Part shown: positions 12,002-20,206 of the stretch, one piece after another | Numbering within the stretch: the first letter of the stretch is position 1 | Layout of the letters: each line of letters opens with the position of its first letter | Assembly: GCF_010548305.1 (NCBI RefSeq) | Contig: NZ_JAAGLV010000011.1 | Span: 62,001 to 126,000, forward strand | Reading direction: 5' to 3' | Source of the DNA: Streptomyces sp. SID13031 | Lineage (GTDB): Bacteria; Actinomycetota; Actinomycetes; Propionibacteriales; Kribbellaceae | DNA: 64,000 bases | Notes under the pieces: generated by a model | What the model was told of the DNA's origin: nothing | Database searches by the model: none | Seen by the model: only the letters and a program-made list of their open reading frames with translations | Program-made: the position numbers and the translations under genes

Positions 12002-12335
12002 CGCAACTCCCGCAGGTCGAGGACTACCCGAACCCTATTTCGCCTCCTCTGCCGCGAGACGGACGGCCCATCCCCGGACGGCAGAGACCGGCCACCACAA
12101 CCTCGTGCTACGGCCCGGGCGCCGCCGCCCCCAGCGATCAGCTCGAAGAGCGCACAACCGCCCAGCAGCACTCCCGCCGAGGCGGCATCGACAGCTAATT
12201 CATACTCGCGCACCCAGGATTCCACCCGCTCGCCAAGCACGCTTGGCACTCTAGCCGTCTCCTCCCAACAAGCAGGGGGTACCGCGGTCGTAGTACCGGC
12301 GAGCACCATCGGGGTAGAACAGTGAGGAGCCGACC
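12002..12335. other. 334-base gap, possible remnant of a membrane-protein N-terminus
   Basis: No convincing gene is present between the dehydrogenase and corA. On the minus strand a 109-codon frame (12309-11980) includes WVREYELAVDAASAGVLL and then low-complexity Arg/Gly sequence. This slightly resembles the first membrane helix of sensor kinases, but nothing downstream supports a protein. It may be a decayed fragment or chance. Confidence 0.3.
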
Positions 12336-13337
12336 ATGATCATCGACTGCGCTTACTACCGGGACGGCCGCCGCCAGCACGTCGGGGCGATGTCGGTGGA
12401 GGACGCCGCGTCGCACTGCCGGCTGGGTGGGTTCGTCTGGCTCGGGCTGTTCGACCCGACGCCGGAGGAGCTCGCGCAGGTCAGCAAGAACTTCGGGCTG
12501 CACGAGCTCGCGGTCGAGGACGCCCAGACATTCCACCTGCGGCCGAAGGTCGAGCCGTACGAGGGGGACATCCGGCTCGTCATCCTGCGCACCGCCCGGT
12601 ACGACGACGAGCGGGAGGAGGTCGACTTCGGCGAGGTCAGTGTGTTCGTCGGGCCGTCGTTCGTGATCACCGTCCGGCAGGGAGTGGCCAGCGAGTTGCA
12701 CGGCGCCCGGACGCGGCTCGAGCAACGGCCCGAGTTGCTGGAGAACGGGACGAACTCGGTGCTGTGGGCAATCCTCGACCAGGTGGTCGACACCTATGGG
12801 CCGGTGGTGGCCGAGCTGGAGCGCGATATCGAGGAGGTCGAGCGGACCGTGTTCGCGGGAACGGTGGCGCCGACCGAGCGGATCTACTTCCTCCGGCGCG
12901 AGGTGACCGACTTCTACCGCGCGGTGCACCCGCTGCTCGCAGTACTGGCGACGATCGAGCGCGGAGCTCGGAGTACCGGGTTGTTGCCGTACTTCCGGGA
13001 CGTCCGCGACCACCTGGTGCTGGTGAACGAGGAGGTCGCCGCGCAACGCGACCTGCTCGCGACGGTGCTGGAGGCGAACATGGCGGTGATCTCGGTGGAG
13101 CAGACGAAGGTGAGCGTCCAGCAGAACGCGACCATCGAGCAGCTCACCAAGCTCGCGACGGTCTTCCTGCCGCTGACCTTCGTGACCGGCTTCTTCGGCC
13201 AGAACTTCGGCTGGCTGGTCGACCACGTCGGCGCCTTCTGGGACTTCGCCGTCCTCGGCCTGGGCGGCCTGCTGATCCCTTGTATCGCCCTCTTCATCTG
13301 GTTCCGCCGCCAGCGCGCGGCCAGAAGTCAGCTGTAG
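12336..13337 (+). CDS. CorA-family divalent cation transporter, GQN variant
   Basis: 333 residues. The N-terminal cytoplasmic domain is mixed alpha/beta, followed by the long stalk helix and two C-terminal membrane helices (about 270-290 and 300-320). The pore loop after the first helix, normally GMN, reads FFGQNFGW. CorA proteins carry Mg2+, Co2+ or, in ZntB-like members, Zn2+; the GQN change makes the ion uncertain. An AGTGAGGAG Shine-Dalgarno precedes ATG 12336. No operon partner is seen. Confidence 0.88.
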   Translation: MIIDCAYYRDGRRQHVGAMSVEDAASHCRLGGFVWLGLFDPTPEELAQVSKNFGLHELAVEDAQTFHLRPKVEPYEGDIRLVILRTARYDDEREEVDFGEVSVFVGPSFVITVRQGVASELHGARTRLEQRPELLENGTNSVLWAILDQVVDTYGPVVAELERDIEEVERTVFAGTVAPTERIYFLRREVTDFYRAVHPLLAVLATIERGARSTGLLPYFRDVRDHLVLVNEEVAAQRDLLATVLEANMAVISVEQTKVSVQQNATIEQLTKLATVFLPLTFVTGFFGQNFGWLVDHVGAFWDFAVLGLGGLLIPCIALFIWFRRQRAARSQL

Positions 13338-13426
13338 TTCGGCCCAGCCGGCCGGGTGACGGCTCCGAAATGGCATCGGTTGCGTCCGAGCTGTAACGGT
13401 TCAGGGGAGAGGGGCGATTCAGGGGT

Positions 13427-13696
13427 ATGGGATTTGATGAGCCGATGACGCGGGACCCGCTGTTCTGGGCGGGGATCGTGCTGGGGACGGTGCTGGGGAT
13501 CATCGGGGTGATCACGCGCGACCTGAGTGGCGGATCCGCCGTCTGGGCGGTGCTCTGCGGCGTGTTCGGCTTCACCTGGCTGGTGGCCGGCGGGCTCGGG
13601 GTGGTGATCCGTGGCTACTTCCGGCGTCGGCGGGATCGGAAGGCCGACATCGGGTTGCTGCTGAAAGACGGCGTACAGCTCAAAGAAGTCGAGTAG
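13427..13696 (+). CDS. Small two-helix membrane protein, unknown function
   Basis: 89 residues. Two hydrophobic segments (about 12-29 and 38-62) are followed by a basic patch, YFRRRRDRK, and a soluble tail. This suggests an inner-membrane protein with the tail inside the cell. No family was recognised. GGGGAGAGGGG lies upstream of ATG 13427; ATG 13445 is an alternative start. Confidence 0.6.
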   Translation: MGFDEPMTRDPLFWAGIVLGTVLGIIGVITRDLSGGSAVWAVLCGVFGFTWLVAGGLGVVIRGYFRRRRDRKADIGLLLKDGVQLKEVE

Positions 13697-13735
13697 AGGT
13701 CAGTAGCTGGCCGCTACTTTCAGCATGCTTGAGGC

Positions 13736-14170
13736 ATGACGGAGAACAGAGCGGCCAGCCTGCACGCGTACTTCGGGTATCGGGACGCGGTCGCCGCGTT
13801 GCGGTGGCTCGAGGATGCCTTCGGGTTCGAGACGACGATGGAGTATCCCGACGACAAGGGCGGGATCATGCATGCCGAGCTGCGGCGCGGCGAGGCGAGT
13901 TTCACCCTCTTCACCGACGAGGAGGGGTACGACAAGCCGTCGCGCAAGGGCGACAGCGTCGGGCACGGGCTCTACCTCGCGCTCGGGTCCGAGGCCGAGG
14001 TGGACGAGCTATACGCCACCGCGACCAAGCACGGCGCCGAATCGGTCTGGACCCCAGACAACACCGAGTGGGGCAACTACCGCTGCCGCGTCACCGACCC
14101 CGAAGGCTACGAGTGGACCTTCGGCACCCACGTCCCCGGTCAGCCGACCGGCGAGTGGGCTGAGGGGTAG
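13736..14170 (+). CDS. VOC-superfamily protein, PhnB-like
   Basis: 144 residues. HAYFGYRDAVAALRWLEDAFG at the N-terminus and CRVTDPEGYEWTFGTH at the C-terminus match the paired VOC modules, with likely metal ligands His, Glu and the terminal Glu of PEGYEW. It resembles the glyoxalase/bleomycin-resistance subgroup and is unlike the protein at 10338 in detail. The P-loop kinase gene follows after 18 bases and may be cotranscribed. Confidence 0.82.
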   Translation: MTENRAASLHAYFGYRDAVAALRWLEDAFGFETTMEYPDDKGGIMHAELRRGEASFTLFTDEEGYDKPSRKGDSVGHGLYLALGSEAEVDELYATATKHGAESVWTPDNTEWGNYRCRVTDPEGYEWTFGTHVPGQPTGEWAEG

Positions 14171-14188
14171 GGCGTTTAACCTGCTTCC

Positions 14189-14683
14189 ATGCCGAGTCTG
14201 ATCGTCATCCGGGGCAACTCCGGGTCCGGGAAGAGTTCTGTCGCCGAGGGGATCAGGGCGGCGTACGGGCCCGGGGTCGCCTGGATCGAACAGGACCACA
14301 TCCGGCGGATCATCTTCGCCGAGCTGGACCAACCCGACGGCGCCAACATCACCGCGATCGGGCAGCTTGCCCGGCTCTCGCTGGACCGGGGTTTCGTCAC
14401 CGTTGTCGAGGGCATCATGCCGACCGTCCGGTACGGCGAGATGCTGACCCGGCTGGCCGGTGAGCACGACGGGCCGTCGTCCTTCTTCTACCTCGACGTG
14501 CCGTTCGAGGAGACCTCGCGCCGGCACCTGACCCGGGCGAAGGCGACTGCGTTCTCGGTCGAGGAGATGCTGACCTGGTACCAGGAGCGCGACCTGCTCG
14601 GCCGACCGGACGAGACGGTCATCGACGAGACGAGTTCGCTGGCGCAGACGATCGAGAGCATCGCCAAGATCGCTGGTTTGTAA
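14189..14683 (+). CDS. Small P-loop kinase
   Basis: 164 residues. The Walker A motif is RGNSGSGKSSVAEGIR near residue 8. WIEQDHIRRIIF resembles the substrate-binding part of gluconate/shikimate-type kinases, and ETSRRHLTRAKATAF supplies basic lid residues. It is a small-molecule kinase or an AAA-like NTPase; the substrate is not evident. It follows the VOC gene closely. Confidence 0.75.
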   Translation: MPSLIVIRGNSGSGKSSVAEGIRAAYGPGVAWIEQDHIRRIIFAELDQPDGANITAIGQLARLSLDRGFVTVVEGIMPTVRYGEMLTRLAGEHDGPSSFFYLDVPFEETSRRHLTRAKATAFSVEEMLTWYQERDLLGRPDETVIDETSSLAQTIESIAKIAGL

Positions 14684-14767
14684 CGGGTTTGCTGACTTTG
14701 CAGAGGTAGTTTCAACTGCTGGTCGGCGGGGTGTGCGTTACGGGGTGAGACGAGTAAGTTACTCCGC

Positions 14768-15544
14768 ATGCCCGCCACCAGTCCGTTGTATGCGTTGTAC
14801 GTCCGTCGCCTCCGTTCCCAGCTCGCCGGGCGGGCGCTGCCTGCGCACATCGGTGTGGTGACGGATGGGAACCGGCGCTGGGCGCGGGGCAAGGGACACA
14901 GCAACCCGAGCGTCGGTCACCGGCGCGGCGCGGAGCACATCGAGAATCTGCTCGGCTGGTGCGAGACGGCCGGCGTACCGCACGTCACCGTCTTCCTCTG
15001 CTCGACCGAGAACCTCGCCAAGCGTGACGATGCCGAGGTCGCGTACCTGATGGAGGTCGTCGAGGAGATCGTCGCCGGCCGGCTCGCCCAGCCCGGCGGA
15101 CGCTGGCAGGTGCACATCGCGGGCCTGCTCGACCTGCTGCCGGACAGCACCGCGCACGCGCTGAAGAACGCGGTCGACGCGACGAAGGACGTCGCCACCG
15201 GCAACCACATCACCCTGGCGATCGGCTACGGCGGCCGCCAGGAAGTAGTCGAGGCAGTCCGCTCCCTGCTCGAGTCCGAAGCGGATTCCGGCAACGATCT
15301 CAACGGCCTGGCCGAAACCCTCAACGCCGACGACATCACCAAGCACCTCTACAACGTCGGCCAGCCGGACCCGGATCTGATCATTCGCACCAGCGGCGAA
15401 CAACGCATGTCGAACTTCCTGCTCTGGCAGAGTGCCTACTCCGAGCTCTACTTCTGCGAGGCATACTGGCCCGCCTTCCGCGAGGTCGACTTCCTCCGAG
15501 CCCTCCGCTCCTACGCCGACCGCCACCGCCGCCGCGGCGCGTAG
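14768..15544 (+). CDS. uppS: Cis-prenyltransferase (isoprenyl/undecaprenyl diphosphate synthase family)
   Basis: 258 residues. Family motifs are present: GVVTDGNRRWARGKG, with the diphosphate-binding Asp and Arg; SVGHRRGAEHIE; LCSTENLAKRDDAEV; and the C-terminal PDLIIRTSGEQRMSNFLLW. The enzyme adds isopentenyl units in cis to an allylic diphosphate. Actinomycetes often have two such enzymes, one making short Z-prenyl products and one the longer lipid carrier. Which this is cannot be told from sequence. The gene appears monocistronic. Confidence 0.9.
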   Translation: MPATSPLYALYVRRLRSQLAGRALPAHIGVVTDGNRRWARGKGHSNPSVGHRRGAEHIENLLGWCETAGVPHVTVFLCSTENLAKRDDAEVAYLMEVVEEIVAGRLAQPGGRWQVHIAGLLDLLPDSTAHALKNAVDATKDVATGNHITLAIGYGGRQEVVEAVRSLLESEADSGNDLNGLAETLNADDITKHLYNVGQPDPDLIIRTSGEQRMSNFLLWQSAYSELYFCEAYWPAFREVDFLRALRSYADRHRRRGA

Positions 15545-15565
15545 TACCAGCCGCCGGTACTGCGC

Positions 15566-16093
15566 TCAGGGGCAGTAGTCGGGGGTGAAGTCGTCCAGGG
15601 TGGTGATTCTGTACTGCGAGGTGCCGGGGGAGGCGCCGTAGGACGGGGGCTCATTGGCGGCGCGCCAGTCGTGGCGGACCTGGCCTGGTTTGAGGGTTTT
15701 CAGGTCGGCGAGGGTGAACTCGGTGCGGCGGCCGGACCAGCTGTGGCCGCTGGCCCAGGGTTTGATGACGATGATGCCGGTGGGACGCAGCTTCGGGACC
15801 GGTTTGCTCGGTGGCCAGTCGGCGGTGCCGGTCAGCAACGGGATCTCGTCGATTGCCGTGAAGGGATGCCGGTTCTCGTAGACGAGCGTGGACGGCGACA
15901 CCGGGTCGGTGAACAGCTCCAGCTGGGTGATGTCGCCCTTGCAGTTCTGCAGGACGATGACTGGGTTTCCTGCCTCGTCGACCGTCATGCCGACCACCGC
16001 GGATGACACCCGCGGCCCGCAGGCCGTCAGGGATGCGGCGCAGAGCAGGAGGCCCGCGAGTAGTACCGCTCGTTTCTGCTTTCCCCACCCCAT
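15566..16093 (-). CDS. Secreted lipoprotein, unknown function
   Basis: 175 residues with a lipoprotein signal: basic GWGKQKR, hydrophobic VLLAGLLLCAASL and the lipobox LTAC, so Cys about 25 is probably lipidated. The rest is a beta-rich extracellular domain with no recognised family. Conserved-looking features are a Cys in VLQNCKGD and a C-terminal DYCP, which could form a disulfide. It is convergent with the cis-prenyltransferase gene. Confidence 0.72.
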   Translation of the reverse strand: MGWGKQKRAVLLAGLLLCAASLTACGPRVSSAVVGMTVDEAGNPVIVLQNCKGDITQLELFTDPVSPSTLVYENRHPFTAIDEIPLLTGTADWPPSKPVPKLRPTGIIVIKPWASGHSWSGRRTEFTLADLKTLKPGQVRHDWRAANEPPSYGASPGTSQYRITTLDDFTPDYCP

Positions 16094-16131
16094 CTCGTCA
16101 GAGTAGGTGGGGTAGGGAGCGCCCGTCGGGT

Positions 16132-16620
16132 TTACAGCGTGCCGAGGTCTTCGAAGATGAGGGCCGTGCGGGTGCCGAGGACTTCGGGGATGGCCTGGAG
16201 CTTCTCGAGGACTATTCGGCGCAGGCCCTCGTTGTCGGCGGCGCGGACCAGCAGGATGGCGTCGAAGTCGCCGCCGACCAGGGCCATGTGCTTGACCTCG
16301 GGGATCGCCTGGAGCTGTTCGCGCAGCGCTCGCCAGGAGCTCTGGCGGAGACTGAGAGTGACGTACGCCGAGGTCGCCAGCCCGAGTTTGCGCGGGTCGA
16401 CCGTGGCGGTGAAACCGGTGATCACCCCGGTTGAGGTGAGGCGCTCGACCCGAGCGTAGGCGTTGGCGCGGGAGATGTGCACCTGGTCGGCCAGGGCACG
16501 GATCGAGAGCCGGCCGTCGCGGGTCAGCGCCGTCACGATCTGCCGGTCGATCTCATCGAGCGCCGGGGCGGCGACCATCTGTCCAGGCTGGGCCGCGCCG
16601 ACCGTCACGTCATCGGACAT
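16132..16620 (-). CDS. Lrp/AsnC-family regulator, divergent from the 2-oxoacid dehydrogenase genes
   Basis: The N-terminal HTH reads LDEIDRQIVTALTRDGRLSI, then ALADQVHISRANAYARVERL. The C-terminal RAM domain has GDFDAILLVRAADNE. Residue count is 162 from ATG 16620 (MSDDVTVG), chosen over the upstream ATG at 16641 because the intervening residues are not conserved-looking. Lrp proteins sense amino acids as octamers. Position back-to-back with a branched-chain/pyruvate dehydrogenase operon matches BkdR-type regulators, so branched-chain amino acid control is a reasonable inference. A palindrome at 16657-16671 is its candidate site. Confidence 0.9.
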   Translation of the reverse strand: MSDDVTVGAAQPGQMVAAPALDEIDRQIVTALTRDGRLSIRALADQVHISRANAYARVERLTSTGVITGFTATVDPRKLGLATSAYVTLSLRQSSWRALREQLQAIPEVKHMALVGGDFDAILLVRAADNEGLRRIVLEKLQAIPEVLGTRTALIFEDLGTL

Positions 16621-16656
16621 TCTGCTCCTCTGGATCACCATCTCGGACCGAACGTC

Positions 16657-16671
16657 CTGGGATTTTCCCAG
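16657..16671. promoter_or_regulatory. Candidate Lrp operator
   Basis: CTGGGATTTTCCCAG is a perfect inverted repeat (6-base arms, 3-base centre) in the 118-base divergent space between the Lrp gene and E1-alpha. Length 15 and the AT-rich centre fit the loose Lrp consensus YAGHAWATTWTDCTR. Confidence 0.5.
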
Positions 16672-16738
16672 CTATGGATCCGAATGGCTACAAGTATGAC
16701 GATGAACCATCCGTCCGTCTCCCTGCGTAGGAGGGTTC

Positions 16739-17827
16739 ATGACTACCGTCGAGGAGCGTTTGCTCCCCTCCGCCGACCCGGTCCAGCTCGTCGACGAGCA
16801 CGGCACCCGGCACGACAACCCGCAGTACGGGATGCCGGCGCCCGATGCTCTCGTCGACGGTTACACACAGTTGGTCGTGGGCCGCAGGATCAACGACCAG
16901 GCCAGCGCGCTCGTCCGGCAGGGCCGCCTCGCGGTCTACCCGTCGTCACACGGCCAGGAGGCCTGCCAGGTCGCGGCCACGATGGTGCTCGGCGAGCAGG
17001 ACTGGCTGTTCCCGACGTACCGGGACACCGTCTCCATCATCAGCCGCGGCGTCGACCCGATCGAGACGCTGACGCTGCTGCGTGGTGACTGGCACTCCGG
17101 CTACGACCCGTACGAGCGCAAGGTGGCGCCGCAGTCGACGCCGCTCGCGACGCAGCTGATCCACGCGGTCGGGGTCGCGCACGCCGCACGGCTCAAGGGC
17201 GAGGACACCGTCGTGATGGCGCTCTGCGGCGACGGCGCGACGAGCGAGGGCGACTTCCACGAGGCGCTGAACTTCGCCGCCGTGTTCAAGGCGCCGGTGG
17301 TCTTCTTCATCCAGAACAACGAGTACGCGATCTCCGTCCCGCTCGCGCGGCAGACGATCGCGCCATCCCTTGCCCACAAGGGCATCGGGTACGGCATACC
17401 GGGAGAGCGGGCCGACGGCAACGACCTCGCCGGGCTGCTCGCAGTGCTCGGCTCGGCCGTCGCGAAGGCGCGGGCAGGCGAGGGTCCGCAGCTCGTCGAG
17501 GCGCACACGTATCGCGTGCAGGCGCACACGAACGCCGACGACGCGACCCGCTACCGCAACGACGAAGAGGTCACGCCGTGGCTGGAGCGCGATCCACTGA
17601 AGCGGCTTGATGCGTACCTCACCGAGCAGGGCCTGCTGGACGAGGACAAGAAGCAAGAGGCCGCCCGGTCGGCGGATCGGGTCGCGGCGGAGCTGCGCAC
17701 CGGGCTGATGGCGGAGGTGTCGCCGGATCCGGCCGAGCTGTTCGCCCATCTGTACGCGACGCAGACTCCGCAACTCAAGGAGCAGGCGGCGTTCCTGCAG
17801 GACGAGCTCGCGCGAGAAGAGGCCTGA
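16739..17827 (+). CDS. 2-oxoacid dehydrogenase E1 component, alpha subunit
   Basis: 362 residues. The thiamine diphosphate motif runs from GDGATSEGDFHEALNFAAVF to the closing FIQNNEYAIS. It forms an alpha2beta2 E1 with the next gene and decarboxylates pyruvate or a branched-chain 2-oxoacid. The separate alpha and beta genes and the divergent Lrp regulator favour the branched-chain type, but pyruvate is possible. GTAGGAGG ends a few bases before ATG 16739. E1-beta begins two bases after the stop. Confidence 0.93.
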   Translation: MTTVEERLLPSADPVQLVDEHGTRHDNPQYGMPAPDALVDGYTQLVVGRRINDQASALVRQGRLAVYPSSHGQEACQVAATMVLGEQDWLFPTYRDTVSIISRGVDPIETLTLLRGDWHSGYDPYERKVAPQSTPLATQLIHAVGVAHAARLKGEDTVVMALCGDGATSEGDFHEALNFAAVFKAPVVFFIQNNEYAISVPLARQTIAPSLAHKGIGYGIPGERADGNDLAGLLAVLGSAVAKARAGEGPQLVEAHTYRVQAHTNADDATRYRNDEEVTPWLERDPLKRLDAYLTEQGLLDEDKKQEAARSADRVAAELRTGLMAEVSPDPAELFAHLYATQTPQLKEQAAFLQDELAREEA

Positions 17828-17829
17828 CC

Positions 17830-18816
17830 ATGACGCACCAGAAACTCACCATGGCCCAGGCGCTGAACCAGGCGCTGCGCGACGCGATGAAGGCCGACGA
17901 CACCGTGCTGATGTTCGGCGAGGACGTCGGCGCGCTCGGCGGGGTGTTCCGGATCACCGACGGGCTGACCGCGGAGTTCGGCGAGGATCGCTGCTTCGAC
18001 ACCCCACTGGCCGAGGCCGGTATCGTCGGAATGGCGGTCGGGCTGGCGATGAACGGGATGCGGCCGGTCGTCGAGATGCAGTTCGACGCGTTCGGCTACC
18101 CGGCGTTCGAGCAGGTGGTCAGCCACGTCGCGAAGATGCGCAACCGCACCCGCGGCAAGGTGACGCTACCGATGGTGATCCGGATGCCGTACGCCGGTGG
18201 CATCGGCGGCGTCGAGCACCACTGTGACTCCTCCGAGTCGTACTACGCACACACGCCGGGCCTGACGGTCGTTGCCCCGGCCACCGTTTCTGACGCCTAC
18301 ACATTGTTGCGCAAGGCAATCGAGTTCCCGGATCCGGTGATCTTCATGGAGCCCAAGAAGCTGTACTGGGCCAAGGAAGAGGTCGACCTGACCGTCGAGG
18401 AGCCGGGGATCGGCAAGGCCGTCATCCGCCGTGAAGGTGGTGACGCGACGTTGATCGCGTACGGGCCGTCGGTGCCGATCGCGCTGGAGGCGGCCGAGGC
18501 GGCTGCGGCCGAGGGGCGTCAGTTGCAGGTGGTGGATCTGCGGTCGATCGTGCCTTTCGACGACGAGACGGTGTGCGCGGCTGTCCGTAGTACCGGGCGG
18601 GCTGTCGTGGTCGCCGAGGCGAGTGGATTCGCGAGCGTCTCGTCGGAGATCGTTGCCCGGGTTACCGAAAGGTGCTTCCACTCGCTGGCGGCGCCGATCC
18701 GGCGGGTGACCGGATTCGACATCCCGTACCCGCCGCCGAAGCTGGAGCGGCACCAGCTGCCCGGCGTCGACCGGATCCTCGATGCGGTCGACAGCCTGCA
18801 GTGGGAGGACTCGTGA
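17830..18816 (+). CDS. 2-oxoacid dehydrogenase E1 component, beta subunit
   Basis: 328 residues with the transketolase-like pyrimidine and C-terminal domains. FGEDVGALGGVFRITDGL, DTPLAEAGIVGMAVGLAMNG and RMPYAGGIGGVEHHCDSSE are the usual E1-beta landmarks, the last holding the His residues near the active site. It pairs with the upstream E1-alpha. Its TGA overlaps the GTG start of E2 (GTGA at 18813-18816), so translation is coupled. Confidence 0.94.
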   Translation: MTHQKLTMAQALNQALRDAMKADDTVLMFGEDVGALGGVFRITDGLTAEFGEDRCFDTPLAEAGIVGMAVGLAMNGMRPVVEMQFDAFGYPAFEQVVSHVAKMRNRTRGKVTLPMVIRMPYAGGIGGVEHHCDSSESYYAHTPGLTVVAPATVSDAYTLLRKAIEFPDPVIFMEPKKLYWAKEEVDLTVEEPGIGKAVIRREGGDATLIAYGPSVPIALEAAEAAAAEGRQLQVVDLRSIVPFDDETVCAAVRSTGRAVVVAEASGFASVSSEIVARVTERCFHSLAAPIRRVTGFDIPYPPPKLERHQLPGVDRILDAVDSLQWEDS

Positions 18817-20093
18817 GCGGCACCCAGACCTTCCTGCTGCCGGATCTCGGCGAGGGCCTGACCGAGGCGGAGATCGTCCGCTGGCTGGTCGAGGTGGGTG
18901 ACGTCGTCGCTGTCGACGCTCCCATCGCCGAGGTCGAGACGGCCAAGTCGATCGTCGAGGTCCCGTCCCCGTACGCCGGTGTTGTCGCCGAACTCCACGG
19001 ACCGGCCGGATCCACCATCGACGTCGGCAAGCCGCTGATCACCATCGGCGTCATCGCCCCGGCCGCCGAAACCTACCGCGAGGAAGAAAAAGCCGGCTCC
19101 GGCAACGTCCTGATCGGCTACGGCACCCCGGAATCCGCAGGATCAGGCCGCCGCCGCAGACCCCGCGGTACTGCGGTTGTTCAACCTGTCGTCGAGAAGG
19201 CGACGGTGCGAACTGTTCCGTTGGTGATCTCGCCGTTGGTGCGACGGCTCGCCAAGGACGCGCAGGTTGATCTGCACATGCTGGACGGCTCCGGTGCGGG
19301 TGGATTGATCATCCGCCGGGATGTCGAGGCTGCTATCTCAGCGAAGACCGAAAATCCTTTGGTGGTTGATGAAACTACTGCTGATTCGCGCACCGGGCTG
19401 GTCGAGTTGCGACGGATTCCCATCAGCGGATTCCGGAAGGCGGTGGCGACTACTTTGAGCCGTAGTCGCCGGGAGATTCCGGAGGCGACCACCTGGGTCG
19501 ATGTCGACGCGACCGCGCTGCTCGAGGCTAGGGAGTCGTTGCGGACAGCAACGGATCCCGGCCCCGGACTGCTCGCCTTGATGGCGCGTTTCGTCACCGC
19601 TGGGTTGAAGAAGTATCCGGAGCTCAACGGGTTCGTCGACACCGAGCGCGAGGAGCTGGTCCAGTACGACGGGGTCAACCTCGGCCTCGCGGCACAGACC
19701 GAGCGCGGCCTGGTCGTACCGGCTGTGGTCGACGCTCACCTGCTGACCGCGCGGCAGCTTGACGCGGAGATCCGCCGGCTGACCGCCTCGGCGCGGGACG
19801 GGAAGCTGACGGCTCATGAGCTGGCCTGTGGGTCGTTCACGCTGAACAACTACGGGAGTTTCGGCGTCGACGGCAGCGCGGCGATCATCAACCACCCGCA
19901 GGTCGCGATCCTCGGCGTCGGCCGGATCATCGACCGCCCGTGGGTGGTCGACGGCGAACTCGCGATCCGCAAGCTCACCCAACTCTCACTCGTCTTCGAC
20001 CACCGCGTCTGCGACGGCGGCACCGCGGCCGGCTTCCTCCGCTTCGTCGCTGACGCCTTCGAATCACCGACCTCGATTCTCGCGGACCTCTGA
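18813..20093 (+). CDS. 2-oxoacid dehydrogenase E2 acyltransferase
   Basis: 426 residues from GTG 18813. One lipoyl domain (about 1-78) carries the lipoylated Lys in VETAKSIVEVPS. After an Arg/Gly linker comes the peripheral-subunit-binding domain (SPLVRRLAKDAQVDLHMLDG, about 130-165). The catalytic domain ends with the active-site LVFDHRVCDGGTAAGFL, equivalent to HxxxDG. It transfers the acyl group to CoA. No E3 (lipoamide dehydrogenase) gene lies in the window, so E3 must come from elsewhere. The 3' end faces a palindromic element. Confidence 0.94.
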   Translation: MSGTQTFLLPDLGEGLTEAEIVRWLVEVGDVVAVDAPIAEVETAKSIVEVPSPYAGVVAELHGPAGSTIDVGKPLITIGVIAPAAETYREEEKAGSGNVLIGYGTPESAGSGRRRRPRGTAVVQPVVEKATVRTVPLVISPLVRRLAKDAQVDLHMLDGSGAGGLIIRRDVEAAISAKTENPLVVDETTADSRTGLVELRRIPISGFRKAVATTLSRSRREIPEATTWVDVDATALLEARESLRTATDPGPGLLALMARFVTAGLKKYPELNGFVDTEREELVQYDGVNLGLAAQTERGLVVPAVVDAHLLTARQLDAEIRRLTASARDGKLTAHELACGSFTLNNYGSFGVDGSAAIINHPQVAILGVGRIIDRPWVVDGELAIRKLTQLSLVFDHRVCDGGTAAGFLRFVADAFESPTSILADL

Positions 20094-20102
20094 GCCGCTC
20101 TT

Positions 20103-20202
20103 GTGCACAACGACAGGAGGTAGTGCCTGTTTTGTGGCCGACCGCCGCTCCCTTGAGCGTGCAGCTCGACCGGACAGCCGACTACTTCCTGTCGTTGTGT
20201 AC
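20103..20202. repeat. 100-bp palindromic repeat element, copy 1
   Basis: Imperfect inverted arms at 20103-20124 and 20181-20202 agree at 20 of 22 positions and share ACACAACGACAGGA-type sequence. The core at 20137-20161 (GCCGACCGCCGCT...TTGAGCGTG) agrees with 40398-40422 at 22 of 25 positions, so this is a dispersed family. It fills the convergent gap between E2 and TetR and could end transcription from both sides. It has no coding capacity. Confidence 0.75.
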
Positions 20203-20206
20203 GGCA

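Noticed and set aside
11980-12309. 109-codon minus-strand frame as a real gene
   Set aside because: Only a weak resemblance to a membrane helix, then low-complexity sequence; it also overlaps the dehydrogenase start. Kept only as a possible remnant.
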